Shown here: positions 35,590-47,200 of the stretch, in pieces
How the letters are laid out: each line of letters begins with the position of its first letter
How positions within the stretch are numbered: the first letter of the stretch is position 1
Source of the DNA: Syngnathus acus
Lineage: Eukaryota > Chordata > Actinopteri > Syngnathiformes > Syngnathidae
DNA length: 64,000 bases
Assembly (NCBI RefSeq): GCF_901709675.1
Contig: NC_051088.1
Location: 5,109,664 to 5,173,663 of the forward strand
Direction of reading: 5' to 3'
Program-made: the position numbers and the translations under genes
The notes under the pieces: generated by a model
Told to the model about the DNA's origin: nothing
What the model saw: only the letters and a program-made list of their open reading frames with translations
The model's database searches: none

Positions 35590-36497
35590 CAATCCTTGGT
35601 TTTCGACCACAATCCGTTTCCAGAAGGTGGTTCGAGAAGCGAATCGGTCGAATTCCGAGTCTAACAAACCGCATTTTTTAATCGGAAACCCTAACCCTAG
35701 TTTGAAAGCCTAGTTAGAAACCCTAATCTTAGAAACCCTAAAAGTAGTTTGAAACCCTCGTTGGAAACCCTAACCCTAGTTTTAAAACCTAGTTTAAAAC
35801 CCTAACCTTGGTTTAAAACCCGAGTCGGAAACCCTAACCCTAGTTTGAAACCCTAATTAGCGATCGTAAAACTCGTTGGAAACCCTAGTCGGAAACCCTA
35901 ACCCTAGTTTGAAAGCCTAGTTAGAAACCCTAATCTTAGAAACCCTAAAAGTAGTTTGACACCCTCGTTGGAAACCCAAACCCTAGTTTTAAGTGGACCC
36001 AAGTGCGCAGGGAGCTTAATTTTGTCCGATGGCGCAACTGCAGCGCGACGCGGACCACGCAACTGCCCCGCGCTGGTCGCATTATTGTGACAGAGCGGTC
36101 GCTAAAATTTAGAAAATATTTCTAAAGTCCTAATGTACTTTCCAAAATGTAAGTGGACCTCATTGCGCACGGAGCTTAATTTGGTCCGATCGCGCAACCG
36201 CAGCGCGCCGGGCGCTCACTGTCGCATTGCTTTAGGAGCGTCTTTGTGTTTTAGGACGGCTTTACTGCTCCCACTTGCTTTATTTGGAGGCATAATACAA
36301 TCATCAAAGTAACGAAAGTACAATGACAACGGAGTCGGTCGGCATCCGGGCCGCGCGGTCGGGTTTTCTCGGGTCCTCCCGGCTCATCGCGCGAAGTTCG
36401 ACCTCCGAATCTTGTTCGACAACCGAAGCAAACAAAATCGAATGATCGAATTCCGATTTGTTTGAGAACCGGGACGTTCGAAAACCGAGGCGTTACA
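35590..36497. mobile_element. Non-autonomous element with telomere-like internal array
   Basis: The left end contains CAATCCTTGGTTTTCGACCA. The right end GTTCGAAAACCGAGGCGTTA is, reversed, TAACGCCTCGGTTTTCGAAC, so the termini share CCT-GGTTTTCGA as inverted repeats. The interior 35683-35991 is a degenerate AACCCTAGTTTGAAACCCTA array with a 101-bp block present twice (35683-35783, 35890-35991). A second GC-rich block starting AAGTGGACC is also duplicated (35991-36050, 36151-36210). No open frame for a transposase. Exact ends and family are uncertain. Confidence 0.65.
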
Positions 36498-37420
36498 TTT
36501 CAGAGAGCTTGCTTTGTTTCACAACAGTTGCATGTTACATTAAAAAGTGCTTTGCCCGGTTCTCAAGTTTATTATTTTGCATAATTTCCCCACTTTGATT
36601 GAGATCATCAAATAAATGTTCATATCAGACTCTATCCATCCATTTTCTATTACAGTGGATTTTAAAATGACCACCAGAGGATGCTGTAGTCTGAAACAAT
36701 ACTCTTGCAACCACTACGGTCGCGACGGCTGGTACACAAAAGAGGCTATTTGAAATGGGACGTTTGATGTACTTAATCGGAAACCGTATGAGCATGTTTT
36801 TTATTTTTGCATTGGTGTTGTGCATATCACTTAATAGTAACTCGATGGAACCAAAACATGTTGTATATAGACAATAGACAAGAGCGTATATACAATATAA
36901 TTTATCATTTTTTAATATGACACAACAAAGATGAAGAGTCTGAGGTATTGCACTGCCGCAGAGAGGATGTGGAAGAAAGGAATGTGCATGCCTTGGCCCT
37001 TCCTCCCCCCGCATCTTCCACGGTAGTATTGACTTGGCCAGCATGATCCCGTTTTGGCCGGTTTGACCTTTACGGTCTTCCGTAGCTACTGTGTTCTGGG
37101 CGTTAACAGAAGAAACAAAGCTCGTACGCCTGTTTTTTTTTCTTTCCATTCATTTGCATGCAAATGCTTTCACAATAAAACATTGTTTAAAATTCTTAGG
37201 TTGACACATTTCCCTAGACAAACGCGCATCATGTTGACGTTGTTTTTGATGTCCTGCCCGGAGATGTCGTCGATTCTTTCAGCAAATCCTGGCCTGGCCG
37301 CAAAGTCTAGTCTGAACCGGTTTTGGAGGAGGAGCGCCCGCCGGAGCCTTCCCGCACTGATTGACGCCTTAACGCTGCGCGCCCTCAACTCGGCTCGGCC
37401 TTCTTGTGACGCTACCCCAT
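36498..37420. other. Intergenic sequence upstream of rimkla
   Basis: AT-rich up to about 37040, then rising CpG content. It contains a short TCCATCCATTTTCTAT scrap near 36636. No gene recognised. Confidence 0.55.
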
Positions 37421-38049
37421 CTCATTGGTCCTAATAGCATCACCACGCCCACACTTTTCGCGTACTGTTAACCAAGGACGCTGACTACTGCTGCTTGTGA
37501 TTGGTTGACAGCCTCCCCATCATATTTATTTTGGGACCGTCCCTGCACGAGGGGGAGCGGAGTTGTATACATCGAGCTGTCGGGGTTGCCTACGCTACAG
37601 TTTAGCGGCGTGCACCTTTCAGCACCAGTACAGTGTGGATAGCAGCCCGCCGAAAACGGAGATTAGCTCGGAAGGGGTATCCGTCGAATGTGCCATCAAC
37701 TTCACCGCTCGGCTTAGGCTCCGGAAGATATCGTGTGGTAAGCGTTTTCCGTGCCACAAGGCCGTCGCTCAGTTTTAAGGACGGGTTTATGTGGAAAGTA
37801 ATTGCGATCTCGGCTGTGCTGAATGGCTGCAAATGAAGGGAAACAAAGGTGATAAAGAGTCTTCGTCCTAGCTGGCTAGTGGTGGCTACTCGCGCCAGCT
37901 CTCCATTGTGTGAGCATCCCGGTGCTATTTTTCACAGCTGCCCAACCCCCGGCGTCCCTTACCCTCCTCCCTCCCCACCAGCGCAGCGGCTACAACTCTT
38001 TTGGACTCACTTTTATCTGGGGTGGGGGGGAGATCACGAGCCTTCCGTA
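37421..38049 (+). promoter_or_regulatory. rimkla: Probable rimkla promoter and 5'UTR with a leader intron
   Basis: Two inverted CCAAT boxes (ATTGG at 37424-37428 and 37500-37504), a CACGCCCAC GC-box-like motif near 37445 and a weak TATTTAT at about 37524 precede a CpG-rich stretch. A donor GTGTG|GTAAGC at 37737/37738 and an acceptor after a long pyrimidine tract, CCCTCCCCACCAG at 37981, would remove a 244-base leader intron. A 9-codon upstream open frame begins at the ATG at 37688. Transcription start is inferred near 37550. Confidence 0.5.
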
Positions 38050-38212
38050 ATGTGCTCCCGTCTTTGGTTTGTGACCGACCGACGTATCAGCCAGGAATAC
38101 CCCCAAATTCAGATCCTCCGGGCATTGAAGGAGCGTTGCGTGGAGGAGGATGTGGAATTCCGTTCCCTTCTCATGGATCAGATTGTCCTTACCATCAGCG
38201 AGGGACAGCTGG
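38050..38212 (+). CDS. rimkla: rimkla coding exon 1
   Basis: The ATG at 38050 is chosen because [13 protein letters not shown] matches the RIMKLA N-terminus (human MCSQLWFLTDRRI). An open frame extends upstream but is not conserved. 54 codons plus one base, ending at donor CTGG|GTAAGT. It encodes the N-terminal subdomain. Confidence 0.97.
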
Positions 38213-41200
38213 GTAAGTGCAATTAAAACACAGTATTGTTGCACAAACAGTACTATTCAGTTGTGATTGTTTCAAGCGTTACTTCAGACTCTGTTCGATG
38301 CTAATAGCTAACAGTTGACAGGGGCGTAGCCAGAAACATTTCAGCGGGGTGGCCAGGAGATGAAGCAAAACCTCATCTAGGGGTGGCCATATTCGCACAC
38401 ATACATCATTTGAATTCTTGTAACCAAGAAGCCATCATTCATCATACACGGTTTAATGAGATATACTGCACACATACACAGAACCTTGCATATGCAGCAA
38501 CAAATGTCTATGCGGGAACACGAAACAAGTTTCGCGCATTGAAAATATATTCTTAAAATTCTTTTCCAGTCGCACATTTTTTTGTGTTGACCAATCTTAG
38601 TGGTAGACTTTTTATTCAAGCCCCTGTTGGTATGTGTGAAATGTGAGCTGTGGCACTGGGGTGGTGTGATAACCAATGACTTCTCAGCCATCTGGTTTGT
38701 TTGGTATAGTAAGATTCTGGTTGAGGTTAACCGCCAAAATTAAATGTTCTTTTCTTAAAGAAATGACTCCTCAATGACTTCTCAGCCATCTGGTGTGTTT
38801 ACAAATGTGTGAAAGTAAGATTCTGGTTGAGGTTGACCGCCAGAATTAAATGCTCTTTTCTTAAAGCAGATTCTATCAAAGTTTGTATTCAGATCAAGTG
38901 TACAATGTAACTTTACTCTTTAGATATGCATTTACTTTAAATTAATTGGGATAGTATCAACGGGTCTAAAAATACTGCATCCATGCGAAAATGGCAAACA
39001 GGTCCCAGGTATCTTCCCGAAATGTGGGGGTAGCTAGAGAGTGACAAGAGGTGGCCATGGCCAGCCTTGACCAGCACATAGCTCCGCCACTGACGGGTGT
39101 TGTCTGTTGGGGGGCTTCACAGGCTTGCCTTGTATGCCTGCTAGCAAGGAAGCGGAATGAAAGCAAATCTGTGACCGCCTAACCTACTTCTCCCTGCACC
39201 TCGTCACCAAGGGGATGCTGGGTGTAGTTAATAAGGTTTCTTCTGGCCACGACTCGGAACAAAGGCCTTTATTAATCAAATCAGAGTGAAGTGTAATTTT
39301 GCAGTGCGTCGTGTTGTTGAAATTCACAGTGCTTTATGGTTGTGCTGGGAGAAGGGACGGAAACAAGATTCTTTGCCCTCCATAACCACAGCTGACTGAA
39401 GCAACCATCCATCCATCCATCCATCCATCCATCCATCCATCCATCCATCCATCCATCCATCCATCCATCCATCCATCTATCCATCCATCCATCCATCCAT
39501 CCATCCATCCATCCATCCATCCATCCTTATAGAACAGTGATTTTCAAACGGAGTCTGCCAACCGTAATTCGTAACAAATTGTTGTTCTTTGGGCCTGTTA
39601 AAAACCCTGATATTTAGGTCTCCTTTGTTCAAAGGTAATCTGAATGGGTTTTGTCTAATAGATTGGCTCGATTCTTGAAAATGTGTTGTTCAACACCAAA
39701 TATGGATTCTGAAATCAGATTAGATTGAATTGACTTTTAAGCCATACAGTTAAAATTATAGATAAATAAGAAGTGATGTAGTTGGGGCATGCAAAGCACC
39801 TCAATTACTATTTTTTTTTCAAGGGTTGAATTTTAAGCTCGAATTTGAAGGACATGGAATGTAGTTTTGCTTTTTGTTGTTTTTGTGCGGCAGATTTGAC
39901 CTTGCTGCTAAAAAGATATTGAAAATGATGTAGTTGTATTTTCTGTGCTTTTTGTTGCTCCAACATACATTCAGCGACCCCATGATGGCCATTTTTTTAA
40001 AACACCATACGTAGATTTTAGTGTGATATTAAGTCAAATTTATAGCACTCATTTTCTGGATCTGTAATGTTACAACGTTTGCATTTGTAGCAGGCTGATA
40101 TTATGCAAGTTGCTTTGAGCAAATGGAATAAACTCAAAATGAATTACGTGATCCCAGATAGCAAAAAAATAACTGGATTTCAAAATCCAGATGATTTTGA
40201 TCCAAATGCATGTGTCCGTTGTATTATGAAACCACATTTCTGAGCCCTGACTTAATTGTGCTCTATCATGTGATGGTGAAACTAGAATCCCAACCAACAG
40301 AGTCGAACGGAATTCATCAGCACAGTGCAAAGTGGACTTAGTGTCACCGGATGAGGATTGTGAATGTGTCTCAATTAACACATTATTGGTGTCTGCCGCC
40401 TGTCACAGACTGACACTTAGGACAAGTTGTTGAACAGAACATGGTCAAAATAGGTCTACAAAATATGTGCTCCCTGTTTAGCCAAAGTCTGGCTAGCTAC
40501 TAGACAAAAATGCTTCTGTATACTTGTTTGCAATGGTTAAGAAAGTGTAATAGTGAGTGTTTAAAAGTTTTACAGCATTCCAATGTTTTCTTTGTTTATT
40601 TTAACACCTGTATGAGAGTTTTACTTTATGATTTAATGAAATAATACAGTGGCCTCCTTATTATTACACTTGCCAGGCAGCAGATAATAGTTTTGAAAGC
40701 TGAACAAATCAGAAGTTTGTGTTCCACCTTTTGAGGTTGCAGTTTATAAGCAATCAGTGGCGGCGGTTCTACACTGAATTACTCCCTAGGCAAAACTATT
40801 TCCGAGCGCAATATATTTTTTTAAGTTGTTTATAATGTAAATTAGTCAAGCAACAAGCCCCTGTACTGTTTTCCACAATTCAACCCATCCTAATCTGCTA
40901 AAACTTGGTATCCGTTTAGGTTTGGTCACAATGCAGTCACTGATAACACTCATGGTTTTATCTGTCATTGGCCACATTTTCAATTTCACTTTGCCTATTA
41001 ATCGTTTAGATTTAATGCCAGGAGGGCTCATGAAAATGCACATGTACTTAAAGTATCACCTTTTTGGTGATGAATGATCTTTCTGAAGTCAAACACAGAC
41101 AAACCCAGTATTCAACAGTGCGAGAGGCATTTCACATCTCGTGATTTGTTTACAGGGCCATTCGAGGATAGGTCCTGCGAGGAATTGATGACAAATGCAT

Positions 41201-44200
41201 CACCCTTATGTCGTCAAATGACAGACTGGAATGAATATTAACACCAACCAACACACAACGGTTTTGTTTCGTGAAGATCATTTTGTTTATCTTCTGATCA
41301 GAAGCCCCCAATGCCACCACAATGTGAATGTTATCCTGTCACATACCTGCAGTATTAAGTGTCACACAATAGGCCAGAATCAGACTGGCAACTACCGTAT
41401 TTTTCAGACTAAATGTCGCTCCGGAATATAGGTCTCATTAGCCATAAAATGCACAATAACGTGAAAAAAACCATATATAAGTCGCTCCGGAGTATAAGTC
41501 GCATTTTGGGGGAAATTTATTCGACAAAATCCAACACCAAGAACAGACATGAACGAGCAACAACAGGCTAAACGATAAGTATGCTAACGTGACAAACACA
41601 AACAAAGAGCTGAGAACGGGCCTGACATAACATTCAGAGTTATTCAAATAACTATTACATAAATAACACGTTTCTAAAACCATCTGTGTCACTCCAATTC
41701 ATTAAATCCATCGATCGTCCTTTATGTCAACAATGGGTGCGCGCCGCTGACGGCGCTTGCACTTCAAAATATTCCACAGGCCCATATAACGATATGTAAA
41801 TTATATATCAAATAACTATTACATAAACAATAATATTATCAAACCATCTGTGTCACTCCAAATCATTAAATCCATCGATCAAATTCCTCGTCCTTTGTCA
41901 ACAACGCCGCGCGTGCGCCCTGACGTTAGCATCGTCGTTATTCCACAGATCTAGTATATAACTATATTGTAGCGTTAACAAAGTACAAGGGAAGACGTGG
42001 GTTTGGTAAACGGCTCTTTATTTAACAAAACAAGCTTCCAGGCGTGTGGCGGCGTGGACTTCCAGCCACGGACGTGGAAGAGAGCTCCATAGAATAGGAC
42101 CGGGCGTGCGTAAAAGCCATGTCCGAGCCCCATCCACCGTCCCCGGACAGCCACTCGGCCGAGCACCGGCCCCCGACTTCAATCCACGGAGGTGAAAGAG
42201 AGCTCAGTAGAGTAGGACCGGGCGTGCGTAAAAGCCATGTCCGAGCCCCATCCACCGTCCCCGGGCAGCCACCCGGCCGAGCGCCGGCCCCCGACTTCCA
42301 TCCACGGAGGTGAAAGAGAGCTCCGTAGAGTAGGACCGGGCGTGCGTAAAAGCCATAATAGTTTTTCAAACCTTCTGCGTCACTCCAAATTCTTAAATCC
42401 TTCAAACTCTTCGTCCTCCGTGTCACTTAGAAACAAAGCCGCTAATGATGCCGGTAGTACGTGGGGCCCTTCGTCATCGTCGTCATCCCGTGATCGAATC
42501 TTTGTCCTTTATGTAAACAACTGCCGCGCCGCGCCGCGCTGCTGACGTCACTTGAAATTCAAATTACAGTAATCCCTTGCTACATCGCGGTTTGTTTATC
42601 GCGGTTTCACTTTTGTTTTTGTTGAAAATTTGTGAAAACATTTACATATAAGTCGCTCCTCTGTATAAGTTGCCCCCCCACCCAGACCATGAAAAAAACT
42701 GCGACTTATAGTCCGAAAAGTACGGTATGTTTTTGCCACCATGTGTTTGTTAATTAGCAGGGCTCTCTGAATTTGAACACGTGAAATGTTGTAAAATATC
42801 CCAGACATGACCAATAATATAATAGCTCTCCTCAATTTGCTGCCTCATGGCTGGCTGCTGTGTGTGTTGACACGTTTCAATGTTATTGTCAGGTGTTTTT
42901 ACACTTCACATTAGTGATATGCTTGTTTTATGATTTAAGTTGTAGGAACTGATTTTATTCTCCACATTACTGTTAAGTTTGAAATTCAAACAAGAGCTAA
43001 ACCACAATGAAACTGTGTTTGAACATTCGATTCAGCATTTGTATGTTTTGACTAAGAAATTATTTTAGTGTTTTTTTTTTTAATTACTCAACCTTTGATG
43101 CGCTCTTCCGCACATTTTGACTTACTTTACTCCACCGCAGCACTCTGTTTCATTAAGAAATACCCAACAGTGATGGATATTAAGTACAAACCAGGCGTGC
43201 ACAACAAATGACATGCAACACAACATGAAGCAAGACCTTGTAACTGTCTGCAAGTCATTTATTGAAAGCTGCAACCAGAGTTGTTGGCTTTTCATAAGAA
43301 ATCCCATCTGCATCACAGCATTGGGATGTTTAAGGATTCATAAGATCTGGCAAGTTGGAAGTTCTGCAATCTGCACATTTTTGCATAAAAGTCCATTTAA
43401 GAGCAATCCGAGATGAACTTGTCATATGATTAGCTCGTGTACAAAGTACTGTGAATTCAAAACATAACGACAATGCATGTGATTATATTTTTTGTCTTAT
43501 CCACACAGAGACTTACTGATGGTTGTACTGCACTGTTAAAAGAGTGAACCTGTGCAGACTTTAAAAGTAGGCAATATGTGGTATGTGTTGGCTTTCTTGG
43601 AAAAACAGTGTCCACTTTTGTCTCCCACAATCCAACAAAATGAAAGGGAAAGATAGCGGGAGGGCTTTGTGGGTATTTGGAGTATTGCAATGGAATGCGC
43701 AGAGTACTTGTTATGTTGCAAATGGAACAACATTTCAATGCAGTCCTGTGGACCACATCAACACATCAATAAAATAAAACATTCCCATTACTAAAAGCAC
43801 AACATAATTTTAAAGTTATCACTCAAAGTTGGTTGACCATTACATGTATGAATCCATCAAATGTTTTCCAGTAATCACATGGCACCCATTGCCGTTCAAA
43901 TGATCCCTCACATGAATAATAATAATAAGACTTAATCAATGCCTTAATGGTCTCGACACTGTCCTTTGTAAATGATGTAAAGCACAGTAAACACAGAACG
44001 GCGTCTGTCCGACACCACGATACCACCTCTCTACACTTCCCACTGTAGCACTACCCGCATTGCTCTGTGTGTGCCAGTACAATCGGAGCAGTGTGTGAGC
44101 ATATTGAATAGAGTCGACCATGAATCCTTTTGCTTGTGTACAGAGATTTTGTGAAGGAGGGCAGGGGGGGGAAAGAAGGGTGGGCTGTTTTTATGGCTTA

Positions 44201-47200
44201 CACACACTTTCACATGCAACACTAGTCCCCTCCCGTGTATTAGGACCTCAAGACATCCTTGACTTTTCCTGGCTGCTGCCTTCCTATTACTCTCAATACA
44301 CTGACTGTGCACACAGTCCCACAATGGTTAAACTACAGTTACAAAAACAAAGTGGACAGTAGCAGCACCCCAGAATTCCATAATCGTATCCAATAAACAA
44401 AAGTACCATTGTCCATAGAGTACTTAGAATGAGAGCGTATATGGCAACTGTACATGACTAATAGACATGATAAATGCAGATGTAAATGGCAAACTATGAA
44501 TTAAAAAAATACATGCATCATGTCAAGATAGTAGCAGCCTCTGTTGACCCTGCAGAATTTGTCCGCAGAAGGCCCCTTGTAAGTTTTATGTGAAGGAACT
44601 CACTTCCCTTTTGTACATTTAGCTGACACAATCATGAAACATCTGTTAACCATACAGGACGCCTTTCTTAAATTATTAATTTGTTATACAAGTGTACAAA
44701 GAAGTCAACCTTGATAAATCATAAAACTAATATATATACAATAAAATTACTGAACCGTTGATGACATAACAGACATTTACAAAATTGGAGAGATGAGAAC
44801 TTAATCAACAGAAGTTTTAAGTAAAATTATTCAAATGAGTTATCTGCATATCTTTTATTATTTTCATTATTTTTATTAGCGTTATATTAAGATGGTGATT
44901 CCTTCCTTCAGAGGAGTTTCAGCATATTGTGGAATTCATTCCAAGCCATTCAGAATTTTTTTTGTTGGCTAATGACTCTTATCACCTCGTCGAGTGTCAC
45001 CCCATCTGTTATGTCACATCATATTCCCTAACCTAACATCTGTCCGTATGTGGCTCCTTCTATTCTTCTAAATTCATTCACTACCATCACTGAAAAGAGC
45101 CCCCATTATGTGGGATTTCTTTGTTGACACCAACCCAAACAGTCACCCCTCGTGCATGCCGACATTTTTTTCATAGTCCAACGTGTGATGTGTAACACAA
45201 TAGAGTTTGCGTCCACTGTCTGGCTGTCACAGTTAACCAGCTCTCTTGTTAGGCCAGACGGTCAGTTTGAATCTCTGAATGCTTTTGCCGACCTGAACAA
45301 ACAAATGGAAACGTACCGACACACGTCAGGACTTCACTCAAAAACTTTCTGCCCCCACAAGCAGAGGATCCGGCAGCACAACAGGATAGATGATGATGAA
45401 GGACAGCCTGTCGCTAATCATATCATCAGCCACGGCCGGCTCCAAACAGCTTAAGACTGCCAGCCTTGTAATTGAGTGTCGCTTCTTTGTCCTTAACCCT
45501 GCCAACTGGCAGCTAGAGTTGTGTGACGGGGAGGACTGTGGAGTGTTCACATACAGCTTCTGCCAGAAAAAAAGGTCACATTTTCCACCAGGAGGTGATG
45601 CCTTCCGCAATACTTCAGCAGTCCCATACACGACTCTCTCTCTCTCTGTCTCTGTCTCTCTCTGTCTTAAACGTGGCAAGTTTAAGAGAAGCCAAAGCAG
45701 ATGTTGACTGATGTCTGTGCTTCCATGGCCCGAACCACACTGGCAGAACCTCAAGTGCTGAGCTTCACTTGTAAAAATGCACGCTGTTTTTTTTTTTCCC
45801 ATCAAATGACTATAGCTCATCTCTTACCCTGCAGGCCTGCAAGTGGACCAGGAAACAGTGACATCGTATCCACAGGTGGTGGTGGTGCGGGTGCCCACGC
45901 CATGGGTGCAGTCCGACAGCGACATCACCGTTCTGCGCCACCTGGAGAAGATGGGCTGTCGGCTGATCAACCGTCCTCAGGCCATACTCAACTGTGTCAA
46001 CAAGTTCTGGACCTTTCAAGAGCTGGCTGGCCACGGCATACCTCTGCCTGACACCTTCTCCTACGGTAAGCACAGCACGAGTTTTGAAACAGGAGCTCGC
46101 AAGAGAGACATTCTCCTATCCCCAAGCCCAGTGCTTCTTGAACTTTTCACACAAAGTACCCCCCAAAACAATAAGCCTAAATGTTTCTCAAAATAGAGAG
46201 CACTTGTATCCCTACGGTTGCAATACAAAAAGAAAAGACATTTTTAAAGAATAAAGTTCAAATTTTATGTGGAAAAAATACAAAATTGCATGTAAATAAA
46301 ATCATGATAGTACAAATTATGTGGCAAAGTTGTGAGAAAAACAACATCCAAGGTTTACAGGAGTAAATTTGAAATGTGAGAAAAGAAATGCCCAAAACTA
46401 GACAGAACACAATAAAAATGTTAAAGATGAAAAAGAAAATTAAATCAAAATACAACACTGGGAATGAATGAACGCTCATATCAGACAGAATCGTTCTTTC
46501 TTAGTATTTTTTACTTTACATTCATTTATAAGAGGGGGGAAAAATGAAGGCAACAGCACGAGTCCCACAATTCCTTGGATAAAAAAAAAATACAAGAGCA
46601 CAACACTGATTGAAGCCGGAAGAGAGTGAGAGAACGAGGGTGATGTTTGGCCTGCATTCCATCGGTCTCTCTTCGGCGTAGTCCAGGCAATCCATGCAGA
46701 GTGGATACAGAGCTTATGCAACAGTCCTGCTGCCTGACCCCATGTCCGCTCATGACTTTTCGAAACAAAATAAGCCTCCCCTCGCTCCTCCCCTCCTCGT
46801 TTTCTCCCTGCTTACTCTCTCTCTCGCGCTCCGTCTCTCTGGTGGAAAGCATGTGAATCAGTGAGTCTGGAAAAAAACATGTGACCGAGTGGATCACATC
46901 TGTTCCCTTCAATGGATGCCAGATTTGAGCAATCAGCCATGTGAAAACAAGGAGAGAATTATACACTGGGTCTTTATTATGTTCAGTCATATTTATCATT
47001 ATACTTATATTCCTAATGTTCTTAACACGTTTTGTCTTGACTCATTTTAGCCTTACAACAGGAGCATATGAACTGAAAGCTGTTTTTGCCTGCTCCATCA
47101 ACTGCTCACATCCAATCTTATTCATCTTGCAGCGGCACGGCATTGCCGTTTTGAGTCAGTTTTGTTGTCATGGCGACATGTACCCACCATCCCCCCCGCC

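Larger units (their letters stand above)
41393..42727. mobile_element. Inverted-repeat element with a 118-bp internal tandem array
   Basis: It starts TACCGTATTTTTCAGACTAA and ends with the reverse complement of TACCGTACTTTTCGGACTAT, terminal inverted repeats of about 27 bases followed by further GTCGCTCCGGA-type repeats. If TA is the target, both ends are flanked by TA. The interior has three diverged copies of an ATCTGTGTCACTCCAA block (about 41682, 41846, 42377) and a GC-rich tandem array with an exact 118-bp period (about 42044-42358). No transposase frame is visible. This end sequence is familiar from many fish genomes; the superfamily is not certain. Confidence 0.8.
38213..45834 (+). other. 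rimkla: rimkla intron 1 (7.6 kb), transposon-rich
   Basis: It holds an inverted-repeat element with an internal duplication (38319-39092), a 122-bp CATC array (39405-39526), a short CAGTGGCGG-type element end near 40755, a 1.3-kb inverted-repeat element with a 118-bp tandem array (41393-42727) and a CT repeat (45634-45666). The acceptor is preceded by a T/C-rich tract. Otherwise AT-rich with no recognisable gene. Confidence 0.75.

Noticed and set aside
37849-38049. Upstream extension of the rimkla frame
   Set aside because: Residues before MCSRLWF are not conserved in RIMKLA, and an acceptor for a leader intron lies in this stretch.
39281-39520. Minus-strand frame of repeated MDGW units
   Set aside because: It is a translation of the CATC tetranucleotide array.
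42022-42545. Pro/Arg/Ser-rich frames on both strands
   Set aside because: They come from the 118-bp minisatellite inside a transposon; the repeated peptide units follow the DNA period.
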